Position numbers and translations under genes: made by a program
In this document: piece after piece, positions 1-9,067 of the stretch
How the letters are laid out: each line of letters begins with the position of its first letter
How positions within the stretch are numbered: position 1 is the first letter of the stretch
Notes under the pieces: model-generated
What the model saw: the letters and a program-made list of their open reading frames with translations, nothing else
Databases searched by the model: none
What the model was told of the DNA's origin: nothing
From: Virgifigura deserti
GTDB taxonomy: Bacteria > Pseudomonadota > Alphaproteobacteria > Dongiales > Dongiaceae
Assembly: GCA_003576685.1 (NCBI GenBank)
Contig: QOZR01000005.1
Location: forward strand, 277,632-341,631
DNA length: 64,000 bases
Direction of reading: 5' to 3'

Positions 1-176
1 TCCTCCGCCGAGCGCTCGGCGAGTTCTGCGAAAGAGCGGTTCGCGAACAGAATGCGACCATCGAAATCAAGCTGGGCGATGCCAAGCGGAGCCTGCTCGA
101 CCATGGCCGCAAAGCGATCGCCCGCCCCGCTTCGCGTGGCGACCTTATCTCGCTCGCTGCCAGACGGCGGAGACAT
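1..176 (-). CDS. PAS domain sensor protein, N-terminal fragment cut by window edge
   Basis: The first 58 codons of a minus-strand gene are visible; the rest lies outside the window. The ATG is at 174-176. After about 20 polar residues the sequence reads as the start of a PAS domain, with 'MVEQAPLGIAQLD' followed by 'GRILFANRSF', the usual opening of PAS folds in bacterial sensor kinases and diguanylate cyclases. No signal peptide or membrane segment precedes it, so the sensor part visible here would be cytoplasmic. The output domain cannot be seen, so whether this is a histidine kinase, a cyclase or a regulator is open. The PAS call rests on sequence pattern only. Confidence 0.7.
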   Translation of the reverse strand, partial: MSPPSGSERDKVATRSGAGDRFAAMVEQAPLGIAQLDFDGRILFANRSFAELAERSAE

Positions 177-657
177 ACAACGATAACCAGCGCTGTCGGT
201 GAACAGTTCCGCCACGCCTGGGCCGGTCGGCATTGTCCGGTCGGCGTTGCGCTGTTGCCCGTCATCGCGCGCCTGCGATATTTCGCCGGGCTCCAGGGAG
301 AACGATAGGAGAGCGACCGTCTATCAGCGCCGCTCGCTCGGTGCGACGATGGAACGGGAGACGGGCCGGCGGCTGACCGCCGGCAGGCATGCGCCGGAAC
401 GCTGTCTCGAGGCGGCCTTTCGGTTCTTGCCCAATCGGGAGCCGAAGGCGGCGATCCTCGGACTCTTCGACATGCCGGCGACTCTCGCGGACTTAGCGAC
501 CGCGCCTGATGGCCGGGTCCTCGGCCTTGGCGTGAGCCTTGCCCCGCTGTTCCGCCGCCCGGAGGCTGTCGCCCTCCTCGCCCGCCAACGCCGCGCGGGC
601 CCGCTGGGCCTCGGCCGCGACGTCGTGGGTCTCGGCGCGCGCATTCCTGATACGCTC
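177..657. other. intergenic stretch without a convincing gene
   Basis: No reading frame here looks like a real protein. The only oddity is on the minus strand: directly after the TAG stop of the neighbouring serine hydrolase (658-660), the same frame stays open for 54 codons, to a TAA at 493-495. It reads as a charged, Ala/Arg/Glu-rich helical segment ('AAEAQRARAALAGEEG'). It may be a decayed C-terminal extension or chance reading in GC-rich DNA. The promoter of the PAS-domain gene that ends at 176 must also lie in this stretch, but no clear hexamers were recognised. Confidence 0.5.
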
Positions 658-2445
658 CTAGTCACAGAAACGAGCAAGCCGGTCGGCTACGGTCGCCATC
701 CCGCTCACGTCGGTGACCGCCTCGCCGCCCTCCCAGTTCTTGGCAAGGCGGATCCCCGTCAACTCATCCGGCATCAGCACGACCAAGTTGCCACCCCAAC
801 CGCGCATCATCGGCACGTAAAGGCTGCAGCCATCCTCGGAGTCGTACGGCGCGTGCCAGAACGCCATGTGATAGCGCCCTTGGCTGTCACCGATCTCTTC
901 CCCCGTGGGCAGGCCGCGTTCATGGGTGCCGTAGATCATCTCCTCGAGCTTGGCCGCATGTAAAATCTGCTCACCGTCATGCTTTCCACGGTCATGATAA
1001 AGCTGCGCGATCTTGGCCAGATCGCCGAGGGTCGGATAGTAGCCGTAGAGCATCATCGGCTGGCCCTCACGGCCGTCGGGCTCGATCGTCTTGTTCGTGG
1101 GCGCGTGATGAATGCCGATCGGCTTGTAGACCTCCTCGACGAGCATGTTCCACAGGTCGGCATCCGGCCCTTCCTTCCGCTTCAGGTACTCATCCAGCAG
1201 GACGCCGAGCAGGAACATGTCCTGGTCGCGATAGCGCACGACCTCACTTGGCTCCCAGGGCAGATCCGGCGATTTGAAACCCTCGGCGACCTTCGCCGCC
1301 TCCGACTTTGCCTCGTACCAGGCCGCATAATTGCCCTCGAGATAACCGTCATTGATGTCGTTGGGCGTGCGCTGCGTCGTGCCGAAGCCGACCCCGGTCG
1401 CCATGTTGAGCACATCGCCGAAGGTGACGTCGTTCCACCCGTCATGCTCGGCCGAGACTTCGACGTAATCTCCGACCTTCTCCTCGAAGATCTCCGGTCC
1501 GTATTTCTGGGCGAGGTGCAACATCGCCGTCGCGGCCGCCGTCGATTTGGTGGCAGACCACACGCCGAACCGCTGGCGGTCGCAATAGGGCAGTTCGCCC
1601 GAGGCGCTCTTGCAGGCCTTCCGGTAGAGCGTGCCATCATGGACGAGCCCGCTCACGAGAACCTCATCCTGGTTCATCGCGCTCTCGAACTCCTCGAGCT
1701 TGTCTGCCCCGACCTTCGCCGCCAATTCATCCCAGCTGGCGATCGGGAACCGGTCGGCGACTTCCGCCTCGTAGGCGCGTTTCAACCGATCGAGGCCTTC
1801 AACCCCGCCCGGCCGGTATCTCGCCGGCGCCTGGCCCCAGGCCGTGAAATAGTCAGTGACGTAAAAGGGCGCGGTTTGTTGCACAATCTGGAAGCGGACA
1901 TCGGAGACCTGGTCCTCGTTGTAGAGGAACATGGCGACTCCGTTATGCGTCTCGCCCTCGATGAGATGCATGAGGGCGAAGGGAAAGGACGCACGCGACC
2001 AGCCATTGTCGCCAGGTTCCGACCATACGCGTCCCGGCTGGACGATGATGTCCCAGAAACTGCGGCCCTTCGCCGTCGAGCCGTAGCGGATGACATCCCG
2101 GGAGACCGGAACGAGATCGCCGTCATGCGTGAAGAAGGGGATCTCGACCGCGGGAAACATCTTCGGATCCTTGCCCAGGACCTCGCGAGAGGAGAACTGC
2201 GCCGGTTCCGTGCTCATCTCCACCTCAGCGGAAATCACGAGCGTGCCGGTGAATTCATGCCTAGCATCTTCTGCGCCGTCTGGCGGAAGGAAGGCAGTGC
2301 TGTCCATGAGCACCGATGCCGCGTCGCTGGAACGAGGCTCATCGGCCTTGATCCTTGTCTGATCCGAATATACGGGAGAAGTGCCGATGAGTAGCGAGAC
2401 GCAGAGCGCAACGCCGCCGCTCCAGATGCTTCTGTGCCCTGTCAT
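658..2445 (-). CDS. secreted serine hydrolase of the beta-lactamase/PBP fold (class C-like)
   Basis: A 595-residue protein with a signal peptide (residues 1-27, hydrophobic core 'VALCVSLLIG', likely cut near VYS-DQ), so it acts in the periplasm or outside. The catalytic SxxK motif is S297-A-T-K300 in 'GVWSATKSTAAATAM', the hallmark of beta-lactamase-related serine hydrolases and esterases. Further on, 'YRDQDMFLLG' sits where the family has its Y-x-N motif, but the Asn is not obvious. The roughly 270 residues before the SxxK are longer than in simple family members and have no assigned domain. The gene is monocistronic on the minus strand. The substrate cannot be predicted; esterase or peptidase activity is more likely than true beta-lactamase. 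Confidence 0.8.
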   Translation of the reverse strand: MTGHRSIWSGGVALCVSLLIGTSPVYSDQTRIKADEPRSSDAASVLMDSTAFLPPDGAEDARHEFTGTLVISAEVEMSTEPAQFSSREVLGKDPKMFPAVEIPFFTHDGDLVPVSRDVIRYGSTAKGRSFWDIIVQPGRVWSEPGDNGWSRASFPFALMHLIEGETHNGVAMFLYNEDQVSDVRFQIVQQTAPFYVTDYFTAWGQAPARYRPGGVEGLDRLKRAYEAEVADRFPIASWDELAAKVGADKLEEFESAMNQDEVLVSGLVHDGTLYRKACKSASGELPYCDRQRFGVWSATKSTAAATAMLHLAQKYGPEIFEEKVGDYVEVSAEHDGWNDVTFGDVLNMATGVGFGTTQRTPNDINDGYLEGNYAAWYEAKSEAAKVAEGFKSPDLPWEPSEVVRYRDQDMFLLGVLLDEYLKRKEGPDADLWNMLVEEVYKPIGIHHAPTNKTIEPDGREGQPMMLYGYYPTLGDLAKIAQLYHDRGKHDGEQILHAAKLEEMIYGTHERGLPTGEEIGDSQGRYHMAFWHAPYDSEDGCSLYVPMMRGWGGNLVVLMPDELTGIRLAKNWEGGEAVTDVSGMATVADRLARFCD

Positions 2446-2718
2446 GATCTAACCTTCACTGAGCCATTTCTTCGCCGCCGCGGCGGCGGTTAAAAGACGC
2501 TCTCACAGGAGGCCCATCCACGGCAAGAGGAGCCCGGGCCGCAGTTCAATCCCGCCACGCCGGAAAGCCCATCCGCATAGGGCTCATCGCCGCGCATCCG
2601 ACTTTTCCCCGCGTGTGCGAGCGGATCGGCCGCAAGGGTTCGGCTCGATCTCTACATTGCTTCGAAGATCGCCTGCGCGCGCTGGTTGGAGACCGTGAAA
2701 GCGCTAACGCTATGCTTG

Positions 2719-3183
2719 CTAGTTGAAGGTGTGCAGCCGGAGCTTCAGAGACCCGTCTTCCTGCCGCTCGAACACGTGCGTGGCGATGCCGCCGAGAGTC
2801 TGGGCCGCGCCGTCGTTTCCCTCGCCTTGAGCCGACCAGTTCGCGGTGCCGTAGACGATCCTGCCGTCGCCGCCCGGCTCGATGATTTCCAGGTTCTGGT
2901 CCGTCACGCCGTTGGCGAAGAGCCCGGCGAAAAACTCTTCGATCTCCGCTGGACCCAACAGGACCGTATGGGTCGGGGGCAGCAGCTTGGCGTCCGGGAG
3001 ATAGGTTTCGGCAAGGGTCCTGGCGTCACCTTCGGTGAAGGCTTTATTCCAGGTCTCATAGGCGGCCTGGACATCTTCGGGGATCCCGGGGTCCTGTTGT
3101 GACTGGGCGCTCGCGATGGGCGTCGTCGCGGGCGCGCCGATGAGCGTCAGCACAAAGGTCATTGCTGGAAAGACCTGCAGCAT
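2719..3183 (-). CDS. secreted SnoaL-like (NTF2 fold, DUF4440-type) protein
   Basis: A 154-residue protein. I place the start at the ATG at 3181-3183 because AAGGAAGG lies just upstream and the product then opens with a good signal peptide (hydrophobic 'TFVLTLIGAPA', cut after 'ASA'). An upstream in-frame ATG at 3225 would put the ribosome site inside the gene. The mature part has the NTF2-like pattern of the SnoaL/SgcJ families: 'WNKAFTEGDARTLAETYLPD' followed by a conserved middle with 'GPAEIEEFFAGLF' and a C-terminal beta-sheet ending in 'LRLHTFN'. Members are small cone-shaped proteins, often lyases, isomerases or carriers. No partner gene suggests a substrate. Confidence 0.75.
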   Translation of the reverse strand: MLQVFPAMTFVLTLIGAPATTPIASAQSQQDPGIPEDVQAAYETWNKAFTEGDARTLAETYLPDAKLLPPTHTVLLGPAEIEEFFAGLFANGVTDQNLEIIEPGGDGRIVYGTANWSAQGEGNDGAAQTLGGIATHVFERQEDGSLKLRLHTFN

Positions 3184-3512
3184 CGGATTACCTTCCTTCT
3201 CTTGCAGCGCCTTGCTGATGACCATAGGGTCGCCGGGAGAACCCCATCGAGCGGTCGGTCGGTTCTTGAGTTCTTTCGTGGTATTGGCGGGGTGGGGATC
3301 GGCCTTGCAGCCTTAACGACAGAATCTTGGGACTCGAGCGCCCGGCGCCATCTCATCTCACGTGGCTTTCCGCCGAAGCGGCTCGTGGGCTTTCCGCTTC
3401 GCCACTCTCGGCTCGTTCCAAGTTCGGATCGGCAAGGTTTTCTTTACCTTTCTTAAGCTATGACTGGGGCACCGGCCCTCGATGCCGGATTGGACCACGA
3501 GGCGCCGCCACC
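3184..3512. other. divergent intergenic region
   Basis: This stretch separates the SnoaL-like gene (minus) from the small membrane protein gene (plus) and must contain both promoters. AAGGAAGG, the ribosome-binding site of the minus-strand gene, lies at its left edge. An AT-richer patch with runs of T around 3435-3460 is the most promoter-like part for the plus-strand gene. I see no clear operator, repeat or RNA hairpin. Confidence 0.4.
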
Positions 3513-3881
3513 ATGCCCGCTACCCGCAAGAATTCCCGTTCGCCGACGAGGACTGTCCTCCGCCGCCTGATGCCGTCCGAGCATGGGCTTTTCGTCCTGT
3601 TGTTTCTCGTCGCAATGGGCTTTGTCATGATGCCCTTCATCGGCCAGATGCAGGCGCGCGGGGACGCGATCACGAGCGGATGCCAGCGCCTCGCCTTCGC
3701 GCTCTCGGCCGAACCGGAGTCGATGGGCCTGCTCGACGCCAGCGGCACCCACGAGGTCTGGATGCAGGCGCCGTGGTCCGATGCGGATGGCGCGGCGGAT
3801 GGCGGGATCGAGACCACCTCGGTGCGCTGTAGGGTCGAGGCCGCCTGGTCGCGCAGCGCCGAGGATCGCGCCCGTAGCTAG
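3513..3881 (+). CDS. small single-pass membrane protein, unknown function
   Basis: A 122-residue protein with a basic N-terminus (about 17 residues rich in Arg, Lys and Ser), one hydrophobic segment 'GLFVLLFLVAMGFVMMPF' at roughly residues 26-44, and a soluble part of about 75 residues that should face the periplasm. The start at 3513 is chosen because the upstream reading is Arg/Pro/Ser-rich and unlike protein; the ribosome site is not strong. Codon use agrees with coding sequence from here on. I do not recognise a family. The gene stands alone, with tRNA-Val downstream on the other strand. Confidence 0.55.
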   Translation: MPATRKNSRSPTRTVLRRLMPSEHGLFVLLFLVAMGFVMMPFIGQMQARGDAITSGCQRLAFALSAEPESMGLLDASGTHEVWMQAPWSDADGAADGGIETTSVRCRVEAAWSRSAEDRARS

Positions 3882-4157
3882 GCGACAGACGATCCGCGCA
3901 GCGTTCGGAACCGCTCACGCGGAACACGCGGGGAAGCACGCCCGGAATCCTACGCGACCACCTGGACCCAATATATTCCGGACGATGTCACGGCCTGATC
4001 CGTCGCCCCCGGAGTTATCCGAGATCCCGCATGACGTCTTCCAGTCTGATCGATATCGGCCGCAGCCGTCAATGAAACGGCCGGGGTCAACGGATGTTTG
4101 GCTCCGCCTTCCGTTGCTTCAGCCAGATCTAAGGCCATGAAAACAAGAGGGAAAGGA

Positions 4158-4232
4158 TGGTGGGCGCGACTGGGATTGAACCAGTGACCCCTACGATGTC
4201 AACGTAGTGCTCTCCCGCTGAGCTACGCGCCC
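4158..4232 (-). tRNA. tRNA-Val (anticodon GAC)
   Basis: The minus strand folds into a complete cloverleaf. The acceptor stem is GGGCGCG with CGCGCCC, the D arm GCTC...GAGC, the anticodon stem CTACG/CGTAG around loop TTGACAT (anticodon GAC, reading GUC and GUU valine codons), and the T arm ACTGG-TTCAATC-CCAGT. The discriminator base is A and the CCA end is encoded (plus-strand tgg at 4158-4160). There is no variable-arm extension and no intron. Confidence 0.96.
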
Positions 4233-4343
4233 ATCCGCGGATCGATCGTCGGGAACCTTGGGACCGATCCGTATGAGGAGTGGGCAATTAGCATTCCGCC
4301 GCCGGCTTTGCAAGCCCCCAGCAAAACCTCAGCTTGACCAGGC

Positions 4344-7300
4344 CTACAGGGTCGGAACCGCCGTCGGCGCCTGCGTCGCCAGCAGCGGCTGCAGGGTCGG
4401 GGCGAGGGCCTTCAGCAACTGCGCCGGCAACCCGCTGGTAAAGCGATATTCGGCGGCCTCGGGGCCGGGAACATGGGCCGTGATGGTGCCGAAGAACCGT
4501 TCCCCGATGAAGAAGACGAAAGTCGCGGTCCGGTTCACCACGCGGGACTCGATAAGCTGCCGCCCCGCCCCGTAGCGGACATGCCGGTGATCGCCCGTGC
4601 CGGTCTTGCCGCCGATCGGAATGACGGCGCCGTCCTCGCCGACAAAGGCGCCGTCGATGCGTCGCGCCGTGCCGTTCTCGGCGACATCCCGCAGCGCCCG
4701 ACGCACCGTCGCGGCCACTTCGGGCGCCAGAACCCGCTCGGCCTTGCCCAGCTTCCGCTTCAGAGCCGTCTCGTAGGGCGTGCCGACGGCGAAATCGAGC
4801 CGTTCGATGCGGATCGTCGGCAGGCGCAAGCCGTCATTGAGGATGATGCCCATCAGCTCACCCAGCGCGGCCGGCCGGTCCGCCGAGCTGCCGATCGCGG
4901 TCGCATAGGACGGCACAAGGCTGTCGAAGGGATAGCCGAGCCGCTGCCAAGCGCGATGAATCCGAACGAAGGCGTCCTCTTCGAGGAGGGTCCGGACCCG
5001 CGTGTCCTGCACCGATTTGCGGCGCGTCTTGAACAGCCAAGCATAGGCGGCCTGCCGCTCGGCGTCGCTGGCCGCCAGCATCTCGGAGCGCGACGCGCCC
5101 GGATGGGTCTGCAGGTAGGCGGCCAGCCACAGCTCCAGCGGATGAACGCGTGCCAGATAGCCGCGGTCGGCGAGGTTGAAGCGCCCCGGCGCGTGCTTCT
5201 CATAGAGCCGACCGACCGTCGCCGGGTCGATGTCGGCGCCCGGCATCCGCTCTCGCAGGAAGGCGGCGAAGGTGTCGAGGTCCGCGTCGGGGCGAACCGA
5301 CCGGAAGATCACGGCGAACCGCTCCAGCTTCGGACGAATGCGGCTTGCCAGCAGGTTCAGCGCCTCGTCCGGGCTGCGGCCGCGATAATCCTTATAGAAC
5401 CGATTGAGGAAATCGCTCCCCTCGCGATCCGCGAAACGCTCGAGATAATGCCGCCGCGCCGGATGCTCCGGATCAGCGAGAAGGGCGCCCGCCCCGTCCG
5501 TCCCCTCGGCGATATGGAACGCGACGATATCGCGCATCATCCGGATGAACACCAGATTGACCGAGTTCCGGAACGCCTCGGCCACCGACATGACGCGGCC
5601 GTCATCGGCACTGTCGAAGTTCCCGAAGCGGTGGACCCCGCCGCCGGTGAAAAAGCGCTCGGCCGGGCTGGCCGAATAGCGCCGCGCCATCGCCGCGTCG
5701 AGCAGCGCGGCGAGGCTCTTATCCTTGGCGGCGGACAGATGGCGGACCGCCCAGAGCGTCAGCGGATCGGATGAATCCGATTCGACCGCGGCGAGTTCCT
5801 CACGGCCGAGATGGCCGTAGCGCCCGTGCAGTGTGGCGGCGATCTCGAGATAGGTAACGAGGGTGCGCAGCTTCGCGGTGGACCCGAGATCGAGCTTCGC
5901 GCCTTCGTTGATGTCGAGCGGCCGGTCGAGATTGTCGGCCTGCAGGCGGACGTAATTGGCGTTCGGCCCGCGCTCCATCAGCGTGACGCTGTAGATCACG
6001 CGCGCGGGATCACCCTTATCGAGCAGGCGGGGACCGGTCAGACCGAGCGTCTCGGCATAGGCGCGATCGCGGAGCTGCCGCAGGACACCGGTGACCGCCT
6101 CCTGGACCGGATCGTCGAGCGTTGTCGACACCGTGAGATCCAGCCGGTCGAGTTGATAGAGGCTCGGCAGGCCGAGCATTGGCAGCAGCCGCGACCGGAT
6201 CGCGTTGGCCGCCTTCCGCTCGACGAAGGACACCGGGGCCGGGGTCGGCCGGTCCTGACGGAAGCGCAGCTCCGCCGCGAGGGCGGCGTCGCGCAGGCCC
6301 TGGTCGATAATGCCGGCATGGGCGAGCAGGCGCAGGTAGGTATCGGTCAGCCTGCGCAAGGCCGCGCCATCAGACAGCAGATAGAAGGATGGCCGCCGCT
6401 GCGCCAGCAACAGGCTCAAGACCTGCTTATAGGCAAGCGCGCGCCGCTCGATCTCGGAGCCCGTCAGGGCCAATCCCGCTGGGGCCGGCGCGCGCAGCAG
6501 CCGATTGACGGTCTCGAAATCGGCGCCGTACCAGGCCCAAAGACCGTCGCCCAGGCCATGGACCTCGCCGAATCCGGCCCGCGCCGTCAGCGGTGTGGAA
6601 TTCAGGTAGTCTGTGACGATCCGCCGCCGCACCGTGGTCGTATCCGGACCGTCGAGATAGGCGCGCAGGCTGGCCGACACCATCTGCCGCAGCTTGCCCT
6701 CGGCATTCAGGGTCTGCCCCTCGGGGGAATGGCGATATTTCTCGATCTGGGTGGCGAGCGTGCTGCCGCCGGCGATATTCAGCCCCGGATTCCCGATCTG
6801 ACGCACGAAGTCGACGATCACCGTCGCCAGCCGATCCCATTCGACCGCCGGGTTGCGGTTGGGATGGCGCGGATCGAGCAGCTCGCGGTTCTCGATGAAC
6901 AGCAGCGTGTCCGTGACCAGCGACGGAACCGTCTCGAAGCTCGGATAGACCCGCCCCGGATAGGACTCGTGAAACAGGGTGGCGCCGCTGCGGTCGAGCA
7001 ATCGAAGCCCCGCCTGGGTCTTCTCGTGGAAGACCGGAAAACCGCCCCGCGTGATGAAGCTGGAGAGCTGCGGTGATAGCTGCGCCTGCCGATCGATCAC
7101 GAAACCGCCGGCGGTCAGGGATTGGATGAAGGACGGCAGCCTGGCGTAGCCGAGGCGTTCGTTGTAGGGCCCTGCCGTCGGAAAATATATCGACGGACTC
7201 GCGCCCGCCCCGACGGAAAACTCGAAATCCTGAGCGAACCGCGACAGAATCAGGGCTTGCAGCCGCGAAGTGCGAATTTCCGCGGCGATCCCCCAGGCCG

Positions 7301-7430
7301 ACCCGGCGATCACAGCGAGGATCACGCCGAACTTGAACACGTGCCGCCACCCGAAGCGACTCATGACGCCCAACTTTTCTGTTCGGCCGCGTCGCAAGTC
7401 GGCGAAATGCCGCCTGAATGTGGCGAACAT
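4344..7430 (-). CDS. class A penicillin-binding protein-like bifunctional transglycosylase/transpeptidase
   Basis: A 1028-residue inner-membrane protein that should polymerise and cross-link peptidoglycan. One N-terminal anchor ('GVILAVIAGSAWGIAAEI', about residues 35-52) is followed by a GT51-like region with 'FIENRELLDPRHPNRNP' and 'GGSTLATQIEKY', variants of the EDxxFxxH and GGSTITQQ motifs. The transpeptidase motifs are S517-T-A-K520, S623-V-N625 and K942-T-G. The SxN to KTG distance, about 317 residues, is far longer than usual for class A PBPs, because of a charged helical insertion. The ATG at 7430 has GAGGG upstream and is preferred over a TTG at 7448. The gene is transcribed alone, next to cpdR on the same strand. 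Confidence 0.85.
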   Translation of the reverse strand: MFATFRRHFADLRRGRTEKLGVMSRFGWRHVFKFGVILAVIAGSAWGIAAEIRTSRLQALILSRFAQDFEFSVGAGASPSIYFPTAGPYNERLGYARLPSFIQSLTAGGFVIDRQAQLSPQLSSFITRGGFPVFHEKTQAGLRLLDRSGATLFHESYPGRVYPSFETVPSLVTDTLLFIENRELLDPRHPNRNPAVEWDRLATVIVDFVRQIGNPGLNIAGGSTLATQIEKYRHSPEGQTLNAEGKLRQMVSASLRAYLDGPDTTTVRRRIVTDYLNSTPLTARAGFGEVHGLGDGLWAWYGADFETVNRLLRAPAPAGLALTGSEIERRALAYKQVLSLLLAQRRPSFYLLSDGAALRRLTDTYLRLLAHAGIIDQGLRDAALAAELRFRQDRPTPAPVSFVERKAANAIRSRLLPMLGLPSLYQLDRLDLTVSTTLDDPVQEAVTGVLRQLRDRAYAETLGLTGPRLLDKGDPARVIYSVTLMERGPNANYVRLQADNLDRPLDINEGAKLDLGSTAKLRTLVTYLEIAATLHGRYGHLGREELAAVESDSSDPLTLWAVRHLSAAKDKSLAALLDAAMARRYSASPAERFFTGGGVHRFGNFDSADDGRVMSVAEAFRNSVNLVFIRMMRDIVAFHIAEGTDGAGALLADPEHPARRHYLERFADREGSDFLNRFYKDYRGRSPDEALNLLASRIRPKLERFAVIFRSVRPDADLDTFAAFLRERMPGADIDPATVGRLYEKHAPGRFNLADRGYLARVHPLELWLAAYLQTHPGASRSEMLAASDAERQAAYAWLFKTRRKSVQDTRVRTLLEEDAFVRIHRAWQRLGYPFDSLVPSYATAIGSSADRPAALGELMGIILNDGLRLPTIRIERLDFAVGTPYETALKRKLGKAERVLAPEVAATVRRALRDVAENGTARRIDGAFVGEDGAVIPIGGKTGTGDHRHVRYGAGRQLIESRVVNRTATFVFFIGERFFGTITAHVPGPEAAEYRFTSGLPAQLLKALAPTLQPLLATQAPTAVPTL

Positions 7431-7460
7431 TCGTCCGCCCTCGGCCAAAATTTATTTCAA

Positions 7461-7466
7461 ATTATA
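7461..7466 (-). promoter_or_regulatory. candidate -10 box of the PBP gene
   Basis: The minus strand reads TATAAT, a perfect -10 hexamer, 31 bases upstream of the ATG at 7430, inside an AT-rich patch that stands out from its surroundings. No convincing -35 hexamer is found at the right distance, so the promoter may depend on an extended -10 or an activator. Confidence 0.35.
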
Positions 7467-7559
7467 GCAGATCGCCAAGAGGAAGGCCAGAGGAAGGCAA
7501 GTAAAACACTTCACGCCAATGCACGCGCCCTGTCGTTAAGGATCTCTAACGAGAGGGAT

Positions 7560-7919
7560 TCAGGCGCAGAGCATCTGGTCGATCTGGCTGACCAGGTCCT
7601 TGAGATGAAACGGCTTGGACAGGATCTTCGGATCGCCGGGCATCCCGGAGCGCGCGCGCAGCGCAACCGCGGCGAAGCCGGTGATGAACAGGACCTTGAG
7701 GTGCGGATTCTCGCGTGCGGCGCGGCGCGCCAATTCGATGCCGTCGATGCCCGGCATGACCACATCGGCCAGCAGCAAGTCGAACTCCTGCTGCGTCAGG
7801 GCGGAGATCGCCTCCAATCCGTTGCCGGCCAATTCAACCTCATAGCCCGCGCGGCGCAGCGAGCGAGCAAGGAATTCCCGCATGCTGTCGTCGTCTTCTG
7901 CGATGAGGATCCGCGCCAT
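7560..7919 (-). CDS. cpdR: CpdR-type single-domain response regulator
   Basis: A 119-residue stand-alone receiver domain with acidic pocket E8-D9-D10, phosphorylation site D52 in 'LLLADVVMPGIDG', and the stretch 'KVLFITGFAAVALRA' followed by 'LSKPFHLKDLV', which is characteristic of CpdR. In Caulobacter and rhizobia, CpdR in its unphosphorylated state directs the ClpXP protease to cell-cycle substrates, and it is switched by the CckA-ChpT phosphorelay; this is family knowledge. The protein ends in Cys-Ala. It is transcribed away from the N-formylglutamate amidohydrolase gene. The family call is strong because the similarity continues outside the generic receiver motifs. Confidence 0.9.
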   Translation of the reverse strand: MARILIAEDDDSMREFLARSLRRAGYEVELAGNGLEAISALTQQEFDLLLADVVMPGIDGIELARRAARENPHLKVLFITGFAAVALRARSGMPGDPKILSKPFHLKDLVSQIDQMLCA

Positions 7920-8121
7920 GGCCAGTCGGGAACAAAATTCGAGAGCAAGATTCGGAAGCGAGATGCGGGAAAATGCGCCGTGGTGAACGCCGAAGCTGCA
8001 GGAACTATAGCCTATGAGGTGAGTTTGAAAATATGCTTAGTATTGCAGGGGGTTTCCTCCCGGAACGGACGATCGGCCGATAATCGACGAACGAACCACA
8101 AACGGTTTGATTTGGCAGGCG

Positions 8122-8154
8122 GATTCACGCAACGCTTGGGGAGCCAAGCGCTGC
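8122..8154. repeat. repeated palindromic element, copy 1
   Basis: The 18-mer GATTCACGCAACGCTTGG at 8122-8139 recurs exactly at 10056-10073. In both places it runs into an inverted repeat: here CAACGCTTGG, four bases, CCAAGCGCTG (9 of 10 pairs match). It starts with a GANTC site, the target of the CcrM methyltransferase in alphaproteobacteria. The element ends 25 bases before the start codon of the N-formylglutamate amidohydrolase gene, where a repressor site would sit. Confidence 0.6.
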
Positions 8155-8179
8155 GGGCAGACCACTAGGTGAATCGAGG

Positions 8180-9067
8180 ATGAGCGTATTAACCGACGAT
8201 GGCGCAGATCTGCGCCCGCCACTGGAACTCTTGATGCCGGCGGAGCAAACCGTCCCGGTCGTGTTCTCGTCGCCCCATAGCGGCATCGAATATCCCGAAG
8301 AGTTCATTGCGGCCTCGCGTCTCGATGCGTTGTCGTTGCGCAAATCCGAAGACAGCTTCGTCGACGAGCTCTTCGCGGCCGCGCCGGACCACGGCGCGCC
8401 GCTGATCCGCGCCCTGTTCCCCCGTGCATTCATCGACCCCAATCGCGAGCCGTTCGAGCTTGACCCGATGATGTTCGAGGATGAACTCCCCGCCTATGCC
8501 AACATAACCTCGCCGCGAGTGGCGGCAGGCCTGGGAACGATCGCGCGGGTCGTCGCCAGCGGCGAGGAGATCTATAAAAAGAAGCTCCGCTTCGCCGACG
8601 CCAAGGCCCGCATCGACCGATATTACAGGCCTTATCACGACACGCTGCGACGCCTCCTGCACGCGACGCGGGAGCGCTTCGGCTACTGCCTGCTGATCGA
8701 CTGCCATTCGATGCCGTCGATCGGCGCTCCGATGGAGCGCGATGCCGGCCGGGAGCGTGTCGATTTCGTTCTCGGTGATTGCTATGCAAGTTCCTGCGCG
8801 CCGTCGATCATCGACGAGGTCGAGCGGCTGCTGCGCCGGCAGGGCTATCTCGTGGCCCGCAACATGCCCTATTCCGGCGGGTTCGTGACCCAGCATTACG
8901 GGCAGCCGGCCGAGGGAATCCACGCCCTGCAGATCGAGATCAATCGAGCGCTCTATATGGACGAAGCGATCATCCAACGCAGCTCCGGCTTCGACGCGCT
9001 GTATCGGGGCATGAGCGAGCTGGTCCGCGAGATCAGCGCCAACGGCTCGACGGTTCTGGCGCAATGA
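8180..9067 (+). CDS. N-formylglutamate amidohydrolase family protein
   Basis: A 295-residue cytoplasmic hydrolase of the FGase family (the fold that includes HutG of the five-step histidine pathway). The N-terminal 'VVFSSPHSGIEYPEEF' carries the family's SxPHxG motif, 'DCHSMPS' supplies a conserved metal-site His, and 'HALQIEINRALYM' the conserved Gln/Glu region near the end. The expected reaction is hydrolysis of N-formyl-L-glutamate to formate and glutamate. No other hut genes are present, so a role outside histidine breakdown is possible. The gene overlaps the following acetyltransferase by four bases (ATGA), so the two are translationally coupled. A palindrome lies in its promoter. Confidence 0.88.
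   Translation: MSVLTDDGADLRPPLELLMPAEQTVPVVFSSPHSGIEYPEEFIAASRLDALSLRKSEDSFVDELFAAAPDHGAPLIRALFPRAFIDPNREPFELDPMMFEDELPAYANITSPRVAAGLGTIARVVASGEEIYKKKLRFADAKARIDRYYRPYHDTLRRLLHATRERFGYCLLIDCHSMPSIGAPMERDAGRERVDFVLGDCYASSCAPSIIDEVERLLRRQGYLVARNMPYSGGFVTQHYGQPAEGIHALQIEINRALYMDEAIIQRSSGFDALYRGMSELVREISANGSTVLAQ

Noticed and set aside
979..2394. 471-codon open frame on the plus strand
   Set aside because: It is the mirror of the serine hydrolase gene on the minus strand; the product is Arg/Val/Leu-rich with no recognisable domain, as expected for a shadow in GC-rich DNA.
2473..2488. 16-bp GC-only palindrome CGCCGCCGCGGCGGCG upstream of the serine hydrolase gene
   Set aside because: Pure CGG/CCG palindromes arise easily in DNA of this GC content, and no T-run follows that would make it a terminator.
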